Shown in pieces: positions 51,833-60,550 of a stretch of DNA of 64,000 bases (its first letter is position 1; the number at the start of each line of letters is the position of its first letter). The stretch covers positions 176,208-240,207 of the forward strand of contig NZ_QGDT01000008.1 of assembly GCF_003149085.1 (NCBI RefSeq). Reading direction: 5' to 3'. A program made the translations under genes and the position numbers. Source of the stretch: Dyadobacter jejuensis (lineage in GTDB: Bacteria > Bacteroidota > Bacteroidia > Cytophagales > Spirosomataceae). The notes beneath the pieces were generated by a model, which saw nothing but the letters and a program-made list of their open reading frames with translations, was not told the origin of the DNA and searched no databases.

Positions 51833-53695
51833 ATGATCAAAACAATTTATCAATTCGGAGAACAACTTCAAAAGATAGGACCCATGAAGCGATACTTCCA
51901 AGCTTATGGTTCTGCATATTCAGATCGGTCTGAAAATGAACAGGTAATTGTAGTGGATATCAAAAAAGGGGAGTTAGAAAACATTTCCCTGCAAACATAT
52001 CGTAAAACATGGAATGATAAATATCTTTTTAGAGAACTAGCTTCAGCCCGTTCCACGAGTATATTACCCACCCTTCATTTCTACAACCTACCCATCGGCA
52101 ATAATCCTAAAACATCTGCCAAGAATAGAAAGGATTTAGACAACAGTATTGATAAATTTCTTGACAAATTAAATAGATGCCTACAATCAGAACCAAAAGT
52201 CTACAATACATTCTTCAACACTTCACTACTTGTTGAACAACTACGTCCAATATTTGAAGATTTTGTAATTGAAAAATGTAGTGAAAAAAAGAATTACCTA
52301 TTCACCCTAAAAATTGACGACTGTTGGCTTGGCGAGATAGAGGAGATGAGAAGGATTCTTGATGTTGCGGCCTACGACAAATACTTCAGGAGCAAAGGCC
52401 AAGATTATAAAGCAGCTAATAAGATATGTGCTGTTACCTATAAGCCTGTGGCTGAGGTATGGGGGCGTGTCGATACCCTTGGCTTCACTGTAAACGATCT
52501 TCCTTTTTCTCGAAATGGATTTGAGCCTAAAAATTCCTATAAAATGTTCCCCGTTTCACCAGATGCTGTAAAGATTCTGGAAGGTACACAAAGAGCACTG
52601 GAAGATAGTCTCTCATTTGGATTTCAAAACCTAAAGTTTTTCGTATTACCAAGGTTTATTGCGGTTGATGATCTACACTTAAGAGAAGAGATAGTTGAAG
52701 CATTTGTGCAAAATAAGAAGAATAACCAAACTGGGACTACAGGACAAATTAATTCAATATTTAACTCGGAAGATATTTTTAACAGAATAATTGAGGAAGA
52801 AAAATTAAGTCAAAATAGTATTTATTACGACATATTTTTCTATGAGCAAAAGCAAGCACAGTTTTCTATAAAAATTCATTTATCTGATGTTTTGCCTTCT
52901 AGGTTTAATCTAATCCTCAAACAGAAAGAAATCATCGAAACCTATTATGAGCCCATCACTAAGGTAACAACTAAAAAAGGGGAAGTTTATCAATTTAGCC
53001 TTACCCTATTTGAAATAAAAAAGTTTCTAGCAGAGCCATTCTTCTTCCAAATAATGGAGGCCATTTTTTACAAAAACCCTATAAAATCAAACCAAGTTTT
53101 ATCTGCGTTTATGCAGATAATAGTTAGCGCTTTTAAAAATCAGCAAGAAGAAGCTTATAAATTCCCCCAAACTGTTAAAAGGACATTTGCTATCTATCAA
53201 TATTTTCAATCTCTTGAACTATTCGGAAAAATGGATGAAACAGAAAAAAAACCTTTAAATCTCGTTGCTGAGGACTTTGTGGAGCAACACTCAAATTTCT
53301 TTCAAAACAAACCTTTAAGTGAAGCAGCTTTCTTTTTAGGCAGTGCAACTGAAATCCTTTTAAATGCCCAAGAGGGACATTTAAAAAGTAGACCGTTCAC
53401 ACATAAGCTGAACAACTTGAGTATAGGGTATCGAGAAATGATGGAAATTATGCCAAAACTATTGGCCAAGACAGATGAGTATCATAAGGCTGATAAACTC
53501 TACGGCGAATATGAACGTTTCATCCAGCTAGCAGCGAAATTTGACAAGGCTTTTGCAAAAGGATCAGAAAAGTCCTGTAATAAGGTAGAAACCTCTTATG
53601 CTTTCTCCTTAGGACTTATCATCCAACGAGAGTTTTTTTTAGAGAGAAAAAAGGAGCGCAGCGCACTAAAAAAACTAAGAGAATCCAATCAATAA
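51833..53695 (+). CDS. cas8b: Type I-B Cas8b (Cascade large subunit, TM1802/Csh1-like)
   Basis: 620 residues from the ATG at 51833 (MIKTIYQFGEQLQKIG), preferred over upstream ATGs at 51797 and 51812 because family members begin with such a helix. Large, Lys/Glu/Phe-rich protein without common motifs; position directly before cas7 and cas5 of the Csh type and length identify it as the large subunit that recognises the PAM. AT-rich codon use. It is the first large gene of the cas operon; cas7 starts 31 bp after its stop. Confidence 0.85.
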   Translation: MIKTIYQFGEQLQKIGPMKRYFQAYGSAYSDRSENEQVIVVDIKKGELENISLQTYRKTWNDKYLFRELASARSTSILPTLHFYNLPIGNNPKTSAKNRKDLDNSIDKFLDKLNRCLQSEPKVYNTFFNTSLLVEQLRPIFEDFVIEKCSEKKNYLFTLKIDDCWLGEIEEMRRILDVAAYDKYFRSKGQDYKAANKICAVTYKPVAEVWGRVDTLGFTVNDLPFSRNGFEPKNSYKMFPVSPDAVKILEGTQRALEDSLSFGFQNLKFFVLPRFIAVDDLHLREEIVEAFVQNKKNNQTGTTGQINSIFNSEDIFNRIIEEEKLSQNSIYYDIFFYEQKQAQFSIKIHLSDVLPSRFNLILKQKEIIETYYEPITKVTTKKGEVYQFSLTLFEIKKFLAEPFFFQIMEAIFYKNPIKSNQVLSAFMQIIVSAFKNQQEEAYKFPQTVKRTFAIYQYFQSLELFGKMDETEKKPLNLVAEDFVEQHSNFFQNKPLSEAAFFLGSATEILLNAQEGHLKSRPFTHKLNNLSIGYREMMEIMPKLLAKTDEYHKADKLYGEYERFIQLAAKFDKAFAKGSEKSCNKVETSYAFSLGLIIQREFFLERKKERSALKKLRESNQ

Positions 53696-53726
53696 ATCCA
53701 ATTTCAAATAATAAAACACAAAAGAC

Positions 53727-54590
53727 ATGAGTACTATTCAAAATCGTAGCGAACTTCTCTTTTTATATGACGTAAAACGCTGTAACCCAAACGGTGATCC
53801 GCTAGACTCTAATCGACCTCGGTTAGATGAAGAAACCAATCGTTGCTTGGTAACCGATGTGCGACTAAAACGAACTATAAGGGACTATTTATTCGACAAG
53901 GGGTTTGATGGACAAGATGCAGGAAGAGGTGATATTTTTATTCGGACCGAAGCAGTCACTGGCGAGCAACGATCTGGGGCATATGCCAACGAAGAGGAAT
54001 TCAAGAAAAAATTCATTGATGTTCGTTTGTTTGGTGGTGTTTCAGCTGTAAAGGGCAAAAATTACCAATTTACTGGCCCAGTGCAATTCTCTATGGGATA
54101 TACCATTAATCATATAACTAAAGATAATTTCATCAAAGGGACTGGAGCATTCGCTACAAAAGAAGGAGCCGAGCAAAAGACATTCAGAGAAGAATATAAC
54201 ATCACTTACGGACTTGTTGCCTTTCATGGCGTAATAAATGAAAATGCAGCCAAACGATTAGGCACTTCTGATGAAGATATTGAGGAGTTAACTGAGGCAA
54301 TGTGGAACGGCACGAAGAATCTACTAACACGTTCGAAGAAAGGGCATATGCCTAGATTACTAGTTAAAGTGGATTACCGGGATGGCTTTTTCATTGGGGA
54401 TCTTTGTCAACGACTGCATATTATTCTCAATGAGGATAAGACAATGGAAGGCCTCGAAGATGTGGCCGATTATATTCTTGACACTTCAGATCTTAATGCA
54501 GCCCTAGAAAAATATGACGACAAAATCATCAAAATCACGACCATAATCGACGATCGTATCATTTTAAGTAGCCCAATTCGCTCAAAATAA
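53727..54590 (+). CDS. cas7: Type I-B Cas7 (Csh2-like backbone subunit)
   Basis: 287 residues. Csh2/Cst2 start NRSELLFLYDVKRCNPNGDPLDSNRPR, then TDVRLKRTIRDYL and DVRLFGGVSAV near residue 100. Forms the crRNA-binding backbone of Cascade with several copies per complex. Spacing to cas5 is 11 bp. Confidence 0.95.
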   Translation: MSTIQNRSELLFLYDVKRCNPNGDPLDSNRPRLDEETNRCLVTDVRLKRTIRDYLFDKGFDGQDAGRGDIFIRTEAVTGEQRSGAYANEEEFKKKFIDVRLFGGVSAVKGKNYQFTGPVQFSMGYTINHITKDNFIKGTGAFATKEGAEQKTFREEYNITYGLVAFHGVINENAAKRLGTSDEDIEELTEAMWNGTKNLLTRSKKGHMPRLLVKVDYRDGFFIGDLCQRLHIILNEDKTMEGLEDVADYILDTSDLNAALEKYDDKIIKITTIIDDRIILSSPIRSK

Positions 54591-54601
54591 AAACTAAAGT
54601 T

Positions 54602-55315
54602 ATGAAAATTTTAGCTTTCGACATTTGGGGAGAATATGCTCATTTCAAGAAGATTTATGCCACTACCTCGGCTTTAACTTATGCAATTCCTCCTAAAACC
54701 AGTCTCTATGGATTTCTTGGAGCTATTTTGGGTTTAGAAAAACAAGATAACAAATATCTAGAGGCGTTTGCAAATAAATCTTGTTTGGTGGGAATCAGTT
54801 TGAATAGACCATTAATCTTTCAACGATTGGGAATCAATTTGAAAGCAGAGTTGGGCCGTAAAAAAGAGGGGTCCCCTCCCAAACCAACGTTAACAGAGTT
54901 TATTCATCAGCCACATTATCGGATATATGTCAGTCATACGGATCTAGAATTATACTCGAGACTCAAGAACTCACTTCAACAACACAAAACAGTGTACACA
55001 CCGACTCTTGGATTGGCAAGCTTAATATCCAATTTTGCTTTTATTGGTGAGTATGAAACTGACATAAGACAAATATCTGATTTTGTGCCTATTGAATCAG
55101 TAATTCCACGAAGGGACTTAATAGCACTTGACACGAATTCCTTTAAACATGAGGGTTGTTTTATAATGGAGCAAAGCTTGTATTCATTAGAAATGGATCT
55201 GGCACGTAATGTTACGGATCGGGATGATATTATTTTAGAACGAAAAGGAAGCCCCATTTCAGCAAAAGTCAACAAATTTTACACCATCGATGGACGAAAT
55301 ATCTGCCTCTTTTGA
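54602..55315 (+). CDS. cas5: Type I-B Cas5
   Basis: 237 residues. RAMP-type start KILAFDIWGEYAHFKKIYATTSALTYAIPPKTSLYGFLGAILG, the classic Cas5h N-terminus. It caps the 5' handle of the crRNA in Cascade. Its last 26 bp overlap the start of cas3. Confidence 0.93.
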   Translation: MKILAFDIWGEYAHFKKIYATTSALTYAIPPKTSLYGFLGAILGLEKQDNKYLEAFANKSCLVGISLNRPLIFQRLGINLKAELGRKKEGSPPKPTLTEFIHQPHYRIYVSHTDLELYSRLKNSLQQHKTVYTPTLGLASLISNFAFIGEYETDIRQISDFVPIESVIPRRDLIALDTNSFKHEGCFIMEQSLYSLEMDLARNVTDRDDIILERKGSPISAKVNKFYTIDGRNICLF

Positions 55316-57746
55316 ATTAATTTCACATCCAGACCGAACTCTTAAAACGCACCTAGATAGCTGTAATAATCTATCGAAGAATGCATTGGCATTAAAGTAC
55401 ATTAATGCCAATGCATTCTTCCCTCGGGATCTCATTGAGCGTATGAGACACTTACTAGTCTATTACCATGACTTCGGTAAAGCTAGCTTTTTTCAATATA
55501 AAATAATTCAAGCGACACTGTCTGCCAAGAACAACACTGATTTTAAATCTCTACCACATATTCAGTCCTACATTCAGCATTTCAATGCAAATAAAAGTGC
55601 CACTTATGAAAAGCTATTGGATGAAAACGATCGACTAGGAAACCATGCCAAATTAGGTGCGTATTTAGTATTGTCAAATTTCGAATATCAGGACCCGATT
55701 CTGGAACTTATTTTATTGAAAATAATACGGAGGCATCACGGAAATCTTACAAATTTTTTCAAAGACGTAAATAATAATCCACAAATTCTACTCCAAGAAT
55801 CGGATATTACTTTCCTTGAAAAGCAGTTAGAATATCATGATTTGGAGTTGTATCAAAAAATAATAATACCCCAAGGACTTTCTATAGAAAAACAAGCCTG
55901 GCCGATCATTCGAGAAAAACTATCGAATAGTAGAAAGCTCAGTCGACTTCAGGCCACGTTTGAAAACCAAGAAGACGTTAAATATTTCTTCTTGCAACAC
56001 TTTTTGTTTTCACTATTGCTTGCAGCAGATAAAGGCGATATGATGATAGCAGATGGTCACCAATCTAAAATCATTTTAGAGAACACCTTATTGCCAATTG
56101 ATTTAATTAACAACTACAAAACATGGCGACATAAGGGAGACACACCTAAGGATATAGATCATATTCGAGAAGAAGCTTATCGTACTGTTGAAGCAAACGC
56201 GATTTCCTTTTCAGACCAAGGTTTCTTTTCCATAACATTACCCACTGGTTTGGGTAAAACCTATGCGGCCTTCAATACTGCTGTAATATTACAAAACAGG
56301 TATTACGATCAATTTGCTGTAAAACCTCGCATCATCTATGTACTCCCATTCACCTCTATTATCGATCAGAATGAGAGTATATTTAAGGAAGTTCTTAAGA
56401 ACAGTCAAATCCCTAATCTAGCTACTCGACTCTCCAAAAACCATTATTTATCTAATGCTAACGACCGGTTTGATAGCCAAGAACTTAATAAAGATGAGCC
56501 AGAATACTTAACAGATGGCTGGGAGCATGATTTTATCGTCACTACATTTGTACAATTCTTAGAAAGTATTTTTACGGATAAAAACAGACTGCTGAGAAAA
56601 TTCCATAATATGACGAATGCCATTTTCGTCCTAGACGAGGTTCAAAGCATTCCTCCTGAATACTTTGAAATCATAGAACTGGTATTCACGAAAATGAATG
56701 AATATTTTGGCACCAAATTTGTTTTTGTCACTGCAACTCAACCATATCTTTTTGAAAATAAAACCAGTATCCAAGAACTGGGTAATCCCCATCAATTTTT
56801 TCAGAGTCTAAATCGAATCACCCTAGACCTTTCCCTACTTAGAAGTCATGATAAATTGGAAGTGACTGAATTTATCCAAATTTTATTAGAAGATATAACT
56901 GAACATCCAGACAAATCTTTCCTAATTATCTGCAACACAATCAAATCCTCTCAAGAAATCCATGAAGTACTAGCTCGTTCATTCGACAATGTGTTATATC
57001 TATCGAGTTCCATACTGCCCTCTAAAAGATTAGAAGTTATTAATAAGATAAAGCAAGCTCTGGCAAGACAAATTGTCATTTCAACACAGGTTGTTGAAGC
57101 CGGCGTAGACATAGATTTGGATATCGTTTATCGAGATTTTGCTCCCTTGGACAGTATTAATCAATCTGCGGGGAGATGTAACCGAAATGGTTTGAAAGGC
57201 AATGGATTGGTAAAATTATTTAATTTGAATAAAGGAAAGTACATCTATGACCAAATTCTGCTTTCCACAACATTTGATACTTTAAAGCCATATCCAAACT
57301 TAATTAAAGAATCCGAATTGTTTAATTTGAATATGGAATATGCCCAATCCATAAGAAGGGTAAAAGCCACTGCCAATGATCACTCGGATTATTTAAAAAA
57401 AGCCTTGCAAGAGTTAAGAACTGAAGATATTTCAGCCAAATTTAAACTAATTGAACAAGATTACAGGAATTACAATGTATTTATTCCAATTGATGATACT
57501 GCCCGGCATATTTGGGCTCAATATCAGGAAATTATAAGAACAGCAGATGAGTCGTTTGAGCTTAAACGTAAAATAAAAAAGATCAAGCCTGTACTTTTAC
57601 AATATGTTACACGATTCCCTAAGGATAAATTTGTCCCTCCTACTAACCAAAAGGATAAATCCATAATGATAATTGAAAACTGGGAGGAATACTACAGTTT
57701 AGAAACTGGTTTCAAAATAATAGAAGACCAAACCATCATACTATGA
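55290..57746 (+). CDS. cas3: Cas3 helicase-nuclease
   Basis: 818 residues. N-terminal HD nuclease: SHPDRTLKTHLDSC, YYHDFGKAS at about residues 58-66, and LGNHAKLGAY near 115, IIRRHHGNL near 150. SF2 helicase: PTGLGKTYAAF near 316, LDEVQSIPPEYFEI near 447 (DEVQ instead of DExH), FVTATQPYLF, STQVVEAGVDIDLD near 600, and SAGRCNRNG. Unwinds and degrades the target strand after Cascade binding. Overlaps cas5 by 26 bp and cas6 by 4 bp. Confidence 0.96.
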   Translation: MDEISASFELISHPDRTLKTHLDSCNNLSKNALALKYINANAFFPRDLIERMRHLLVYYHDFGKASFFQYKIIQATLSAKNNTDFKSLPHIQSYIQHFNANKSATYEKLLDENDRLGNHAKLGAYLVLSNFEYQDPILELILLKIIRRHHGNLTNFFKDVNNNPQILLQESDITFLEKQLEYHDLELYQKIIIPQGLSIEKQAWPIIREKLSNSRKLSRLQATFENQEDVKYFFLQHFLFSLLLAADKGDMMIADGHQSKIILENTLLPIDLINNYKTWRHKGDTPKDIDHIREEAYRTVEANAISFSDQGFFSITLPTGLGKTYAAFNTAVILQNRYYDQFAVKPRIIYVLPFTSIIDQNESIFKEVLKNSQIPNLATRLSKNHYLSNANDRFDSQELNKDEPEYLTDGWEHDFIVTTFVQFLESIFTDKNRLLRKFHNMTNAIFVLDEVQSIPPEYFEIIELVFTKMNEYFGTKFVFVTATQPYLFENKTSIQELGNPHQFFQSLNRITLDLSLLRSHDKLEVTEFIQILLEDITEHPDKSFLIICNTIKSSQEIHEVLARSFDNVLYLSSSILPSKRLEVINKIKQALARQIVISTQVVEAGVDIDLDIVYRDFAPLDSINQSAGRCNRNGLKGNGLVKLFNLNKGKYIYDQILLSTTFDTLKPYPNLIKESELFNLNMEYAQSIRRVKATANDHSDYLKKALQELRTEDISAKFKLIEQDYRNYNVFIPIDDTARHIWAQYQEIIRTADESFELKRKIKKIKPVLLQYVTRFPKDKFVPPTNQKDKSIMIIENWEEYYSLETGFKIIEDQTIIL

Positions 57747-58444
57747 CCACCACCAAAATCCCAATTACGACCATCACCTTTCCGGAGATCGCCTTACGGG
57801 TGCGAGATGCCCATAAGTTGCGGGGGTATTTTGGACGTTTGTTCCAGGAGCACTCGCCATTATTGCACAATCATTTCGACGATACTGCCACCGACGGTCA
57901 GCGGTATCGATACGCTTATCCCCTGGTACAGTACAAGGTATTAAAAAAGACTCCTACATTAGTGGGTTTGGGAGAAGGCGCCGAACTATTGGTTCAGTTG
58001 TTTTTGCAAATCAAAGAAATAAAGCTGGATGGTATCTTATACCCAGTACAGAGCAAACATATCAGACATGAACAAGTATCGATAGGCCTATCCGACGACC
58101 TGCACACCTATCGATATGACACGCTATGGCTAGGGCTAAACCAAAAAAACCACCGCGCCTATCAGCAGGCCACGGAGGCTGAACAGGCTACCATTCTTAA
58201 AAACACGGCTGTGGCCAATATTCTTACTTTTGTGGAGGCTTTCGGCCTGAAACTTGACAAAGAGATTCCTGAACACAGGATTATGCTTAAGCTACGAACT
58301 ACAGATCCGGCTATTACCAAATTCAAAAACGTTGAATTCATGGGTTTTGGTGGTCAATTTACGACCAATGTACGCTTGCCTAATGACATAGGACTCGGCA
58401 AACAAGCGGCACGAGGATTTGGCACGATTAGTCTTATGGATTAA
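57743..58444 (+). CDS. cas6: Cas6 pre-crRNA endoribonuclease
   Basis: 233 residues. RAMP fold with the C-terminal glycine-rich loop GLGKQAARGFGTISLMD. HNHF near residue 38 offers candidate catalytic His. It would cut inside the repeat to leave an ATTGAAAC 5' handle. Unlike most I-B loci it lies between cas3 and cas1 rather than before cas8. Base composition is clearly more GC-rich than in cas3. ATGA overlap with cas3. Confidence 0.85.
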   Translation: MTTTKIPITTITFPEIALRVRDAHKLRGYFGRLFQEHSPLLHNHFDDTATDGQRYRYAYPLVQYKVLKKTPTLVGLGEGAELLVQLFLQIKEIKLDGILYPVQSKHIRHEQVSIGLSDDLHTYRYDTLWLGLNQKNHRAYQQATEAEQATILKNTAVANILTFVEAFGLKLDKEIPEHRIMLKLRTTDPAITKFKNVEFMGFGGQFTTNVRLPNDIGLGKQAARGFGTISLMD

Positions 58445-58455
58445 GCCCCTTATTT

Positions 58456-59451
58456 ATGCAACTACACATCAACACCTATGGTACCTACGTGCATGTTAAA
58501 GACGATATGTTTGAAATACGCAATAGGGACAAAAACAAAGAGGTTCAAAAGAAACATTTTTCGGCTCAAAAAGTTACTGCCCTTTGGCTATGTACCGGCA
58601 CAGCGCTCAGTACCGATGCCATTAAGCTTGCCATGACCCATAACGTCGACATCGTATTCCTCGAACAAAATGGGGATCCATTTGGCCGGGTATGGCATAG
58701 CAAACTGGGTAGCACCACCAAAATACGTAAAGCACAGTTGGAGGCGAGCCTTAATGCCACTGGCTTGCAGTGGATAAAAAACTGGCTCAGTCATAAGGTA
58801 GACAACCAGATCAACTTTGTAAAAGACCTCAAAAAACACCGGCCCCAGCATGGAGAATACCTAACCGATAAAACTGCACGTTTAGAAGCATTGAACATCT
58901 CGATTCTCTCTCAGGAAGCAGCAACGGTAAGTCTTGTTGCCGATACCCTCCGAGGCTTGGAAGGAACCGCAGGGAGGCTATATTTTGAAACCATCAACTA
59001 TGTATTACCCGAGGGCTACAAATTTTCGGGACGCAGTGCCCGGCCCGCCCAAGATCCTTTCAATGCCTTCCTCAATTATGCCTATGGCGTATTGTATAGC
59101 AAAATAGAGAAGGCATTGATCATCGCTGGGATCGATCCATATGTGGGATTTATGCATCGTGACGATTACAACCAACTGAGCATGGTATTCGATTTTATTG
59201 AACCCTATCGCATCTATGCCGACGAGGTGGTATTTCGACTATTTTCCGGCAAAAAAGTCAATAAGTCGCATATTGACGAGCTCGCCGCCGGGGTGAGCCT
59301 GAATAAGGAAGGGAAGGCATTGCTTATCATGGCACTTAATGAATTTCTAGACAACCAGCCCATTCGCCATGGGGGAAAGAATATGTCCAGAAGTACCATC
59401 ATTCAATACGATGCCCACAATTTCGGCAATAGGCTAATTGGCAAAAAATAA
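58456..59451 (+). CDS. cas1: Cas1 integrase (type I-B)
   Basis: 331 residues. QLHINTYGTYVHVKDDMFEI start of the Cas1b N-terminal beta domain; catalytic Glu in RGLEGTAGRLYF near residue 170, His in GFMHRDDYNQLS near 235, and Asp/Glu in VFDFIEPYR near 249. Integrates new spacers with Cas2. Host-like composition, follows cas6 after 11 bp. Confidence 0.95.
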   Translation: MQLHINTYGTYVHVKDDMFEIRNRDKNKEVQKKHFSAQKVTALWLCTGTALSTDAIKLAMTHNVDIVFLEQNGDPFGRVWHSKLGSTTKIRKAQLEASLNATGLQWIKNWLSHKVDNQINFVKDLKKHRPQHGEYLTDKTARLEALNISILSQEAATVSLVADTLRGLEGTAGRLYFETINYVLPEGYKFSGRSARPAQDPFNAFLNYAYGVLYSKIEKALIIAGIDPYVGFMHRDDYNQLSMVFDFIEPYRIYADEVVFRLFSGKKVNKSHIDELAAGVSLNKEGKALLIMALNEFLDNQPIRHGGKNMSRSTIIQYDAHNFGNRLIGKK

Positions 59452-59486
59452 GAAAACCATTTGTTCCATCTTATAATTATTTCAGT

Positions 59487-59777
59487 ATGTTAGTTTGGGT
59501 CCTCTACGATATAGAAAATGACAAAAGCAGAACCAAGACGGCCAAAGCGTGCCTGCAAGCGGGATTGTACAGAGTACAGTATTCCTGCTTCCTAGGCACA
59601 CTAACCCCTGCCAGTAAAGCATCCTTGTCCATACAGATTGAGGAGCTCATCGATGCGGACAAAGATAAGGTGTATATATTTCCGATGAGCCAAGATGAAC
59701 TACGCAACACGGTACTTTTGGGCCAAGCTTTCGATAGGAAACTCGTCAAAGATGAAGTCACCGCCTTATTTCTATAA
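59487..59777 (+). CDS. cas2: Cas2
   Basis: 96 residues. Starts VWVLYDIENDKSRTKTAKACLQAGLYRVQYSCFLG with the conserved Asp8, then KDKVYIFPMSQDEL. Structural partner of Cas1 in spacer integration. Spacing to cas4 is 2 bp. Confidence 0.95.
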   Translation: MLVWVLYDIENDKSRTKTAKACLQAGLYRVQYSCFLGTLTPASKASLSIQIEELIDADKDKVYIFPMSQDELRNTVLLGQAFDRKLVKDEVTALFL

Positions 59778-59779
59778 AT

Positions 59780-60355
59780 ATGCCCAGTCTTACTCCTTCT
59801 CATATTATTGAATTCCTCTATTGTCCACGGTTTACCTATTTCGAGTATGTATTAAACATCCCCCAACACGAAGAGGCAAACTATATGGTACAGCGTGGCC
59901 GGAATATACATGACGAAAAGCTAGAGAAAAACAAAGATTATTTGCGTAAGCGATTGGGGGTAGTAGACAAGAAACTGGATCAGTATCTGACAAACGATCT
60001 TATCCGAGGTCGTGTAGATGAGGTATTGGTTCTGAAAGATGGAAATATGGCCCCACTGGATTACAAATTCGCTGAATACAAAAATAAGGTCTACGACACC
60101 TATAAGACTCAGCTATACTGTTATGCTTGGTTAATTGAGCAAAATTTTGGAAAACCGGTGCACAAAGGATTTTTGGTATATACTAGGAGTAGGCATAAAG
60201 TAATAGAGGTACCCATCACTGAAGCGGATAAGGATGGGGTAAAAAAGGCGGCAGCGGACATTTTTGCCATTATAGAACAAAATCATTATCCACGTGCTAC
60301 CAAATATAAGGCGAGATGTTTATCTTGCACCTACAAAAATATATGCATCAAATGA
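59780..60355 (+). CDS. cas4: Cas4 RecB-like nuclease
   Basis: 191 residues. First iron-sulfur Cys in EFLYCPRFTYFEY near residue 15, nuclease core with His in NIHDEKLE, Asp near 83 and DYKFAEYKNKVYDTYKTQLYCYAWL (DxK and QxxxY) near 95-120, and C-terminal CLSCTYKNIC cluster. Helps choose PAM-bearing prespacers. Here it lies after cas2, next to the array; it is more often placed before cas1 in I-B loci. Confidence 0.92.
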   Translation: MPSLTPSHIIEFLYCPRFTYFEYVLNIPQHEEANYMVQRGRNIHDEKLEKNKDYLRKRLGVVDKKLDQYLTNDLIRGRVDEVLVLKDGNMAPLDYKFAEYKNKVYDTYKTQLYCYAWLIEQNFGKPVHKGFLVYTRSRHKVIEVPITEADKDGVKKAAADIFAIIEQNHYPRATKYKARCLSCTYKNICIK

Positions 60356-60550
60356 CGTTTTCCGGCCACCAATTTATTTTAGAACAGGCAAAAAAGGAAC
60401 ATAAAAACCTGACTAACAAAGCTTTAAGCTTACGGAATACGAGCATTTTAGATACAAAAAACCGTTCATTGACCTATTGTAAATTTAAAAAAGCGGAACA
60501 GAAAAACTACCCTTACCTATTGGTATTCAGAAAGATACATAAAAATACGA
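60356..60550 (+). promoter_or_regulatory. CRISPR leader
   Basis: 195 bp, AT-rich, between cas4 and the first repeat; by position and repeat orientation it is the leader with the array promoter. It contains ATTGGTATTC at 60519-60528, the exact reverse complement of repeat positions 5-14 (GAATACCAAT). An ORF starting with ATGA overlap to the cas4 stop stays open through the leader and into the first two repeats, probably by chance. Confidence 0.75.
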
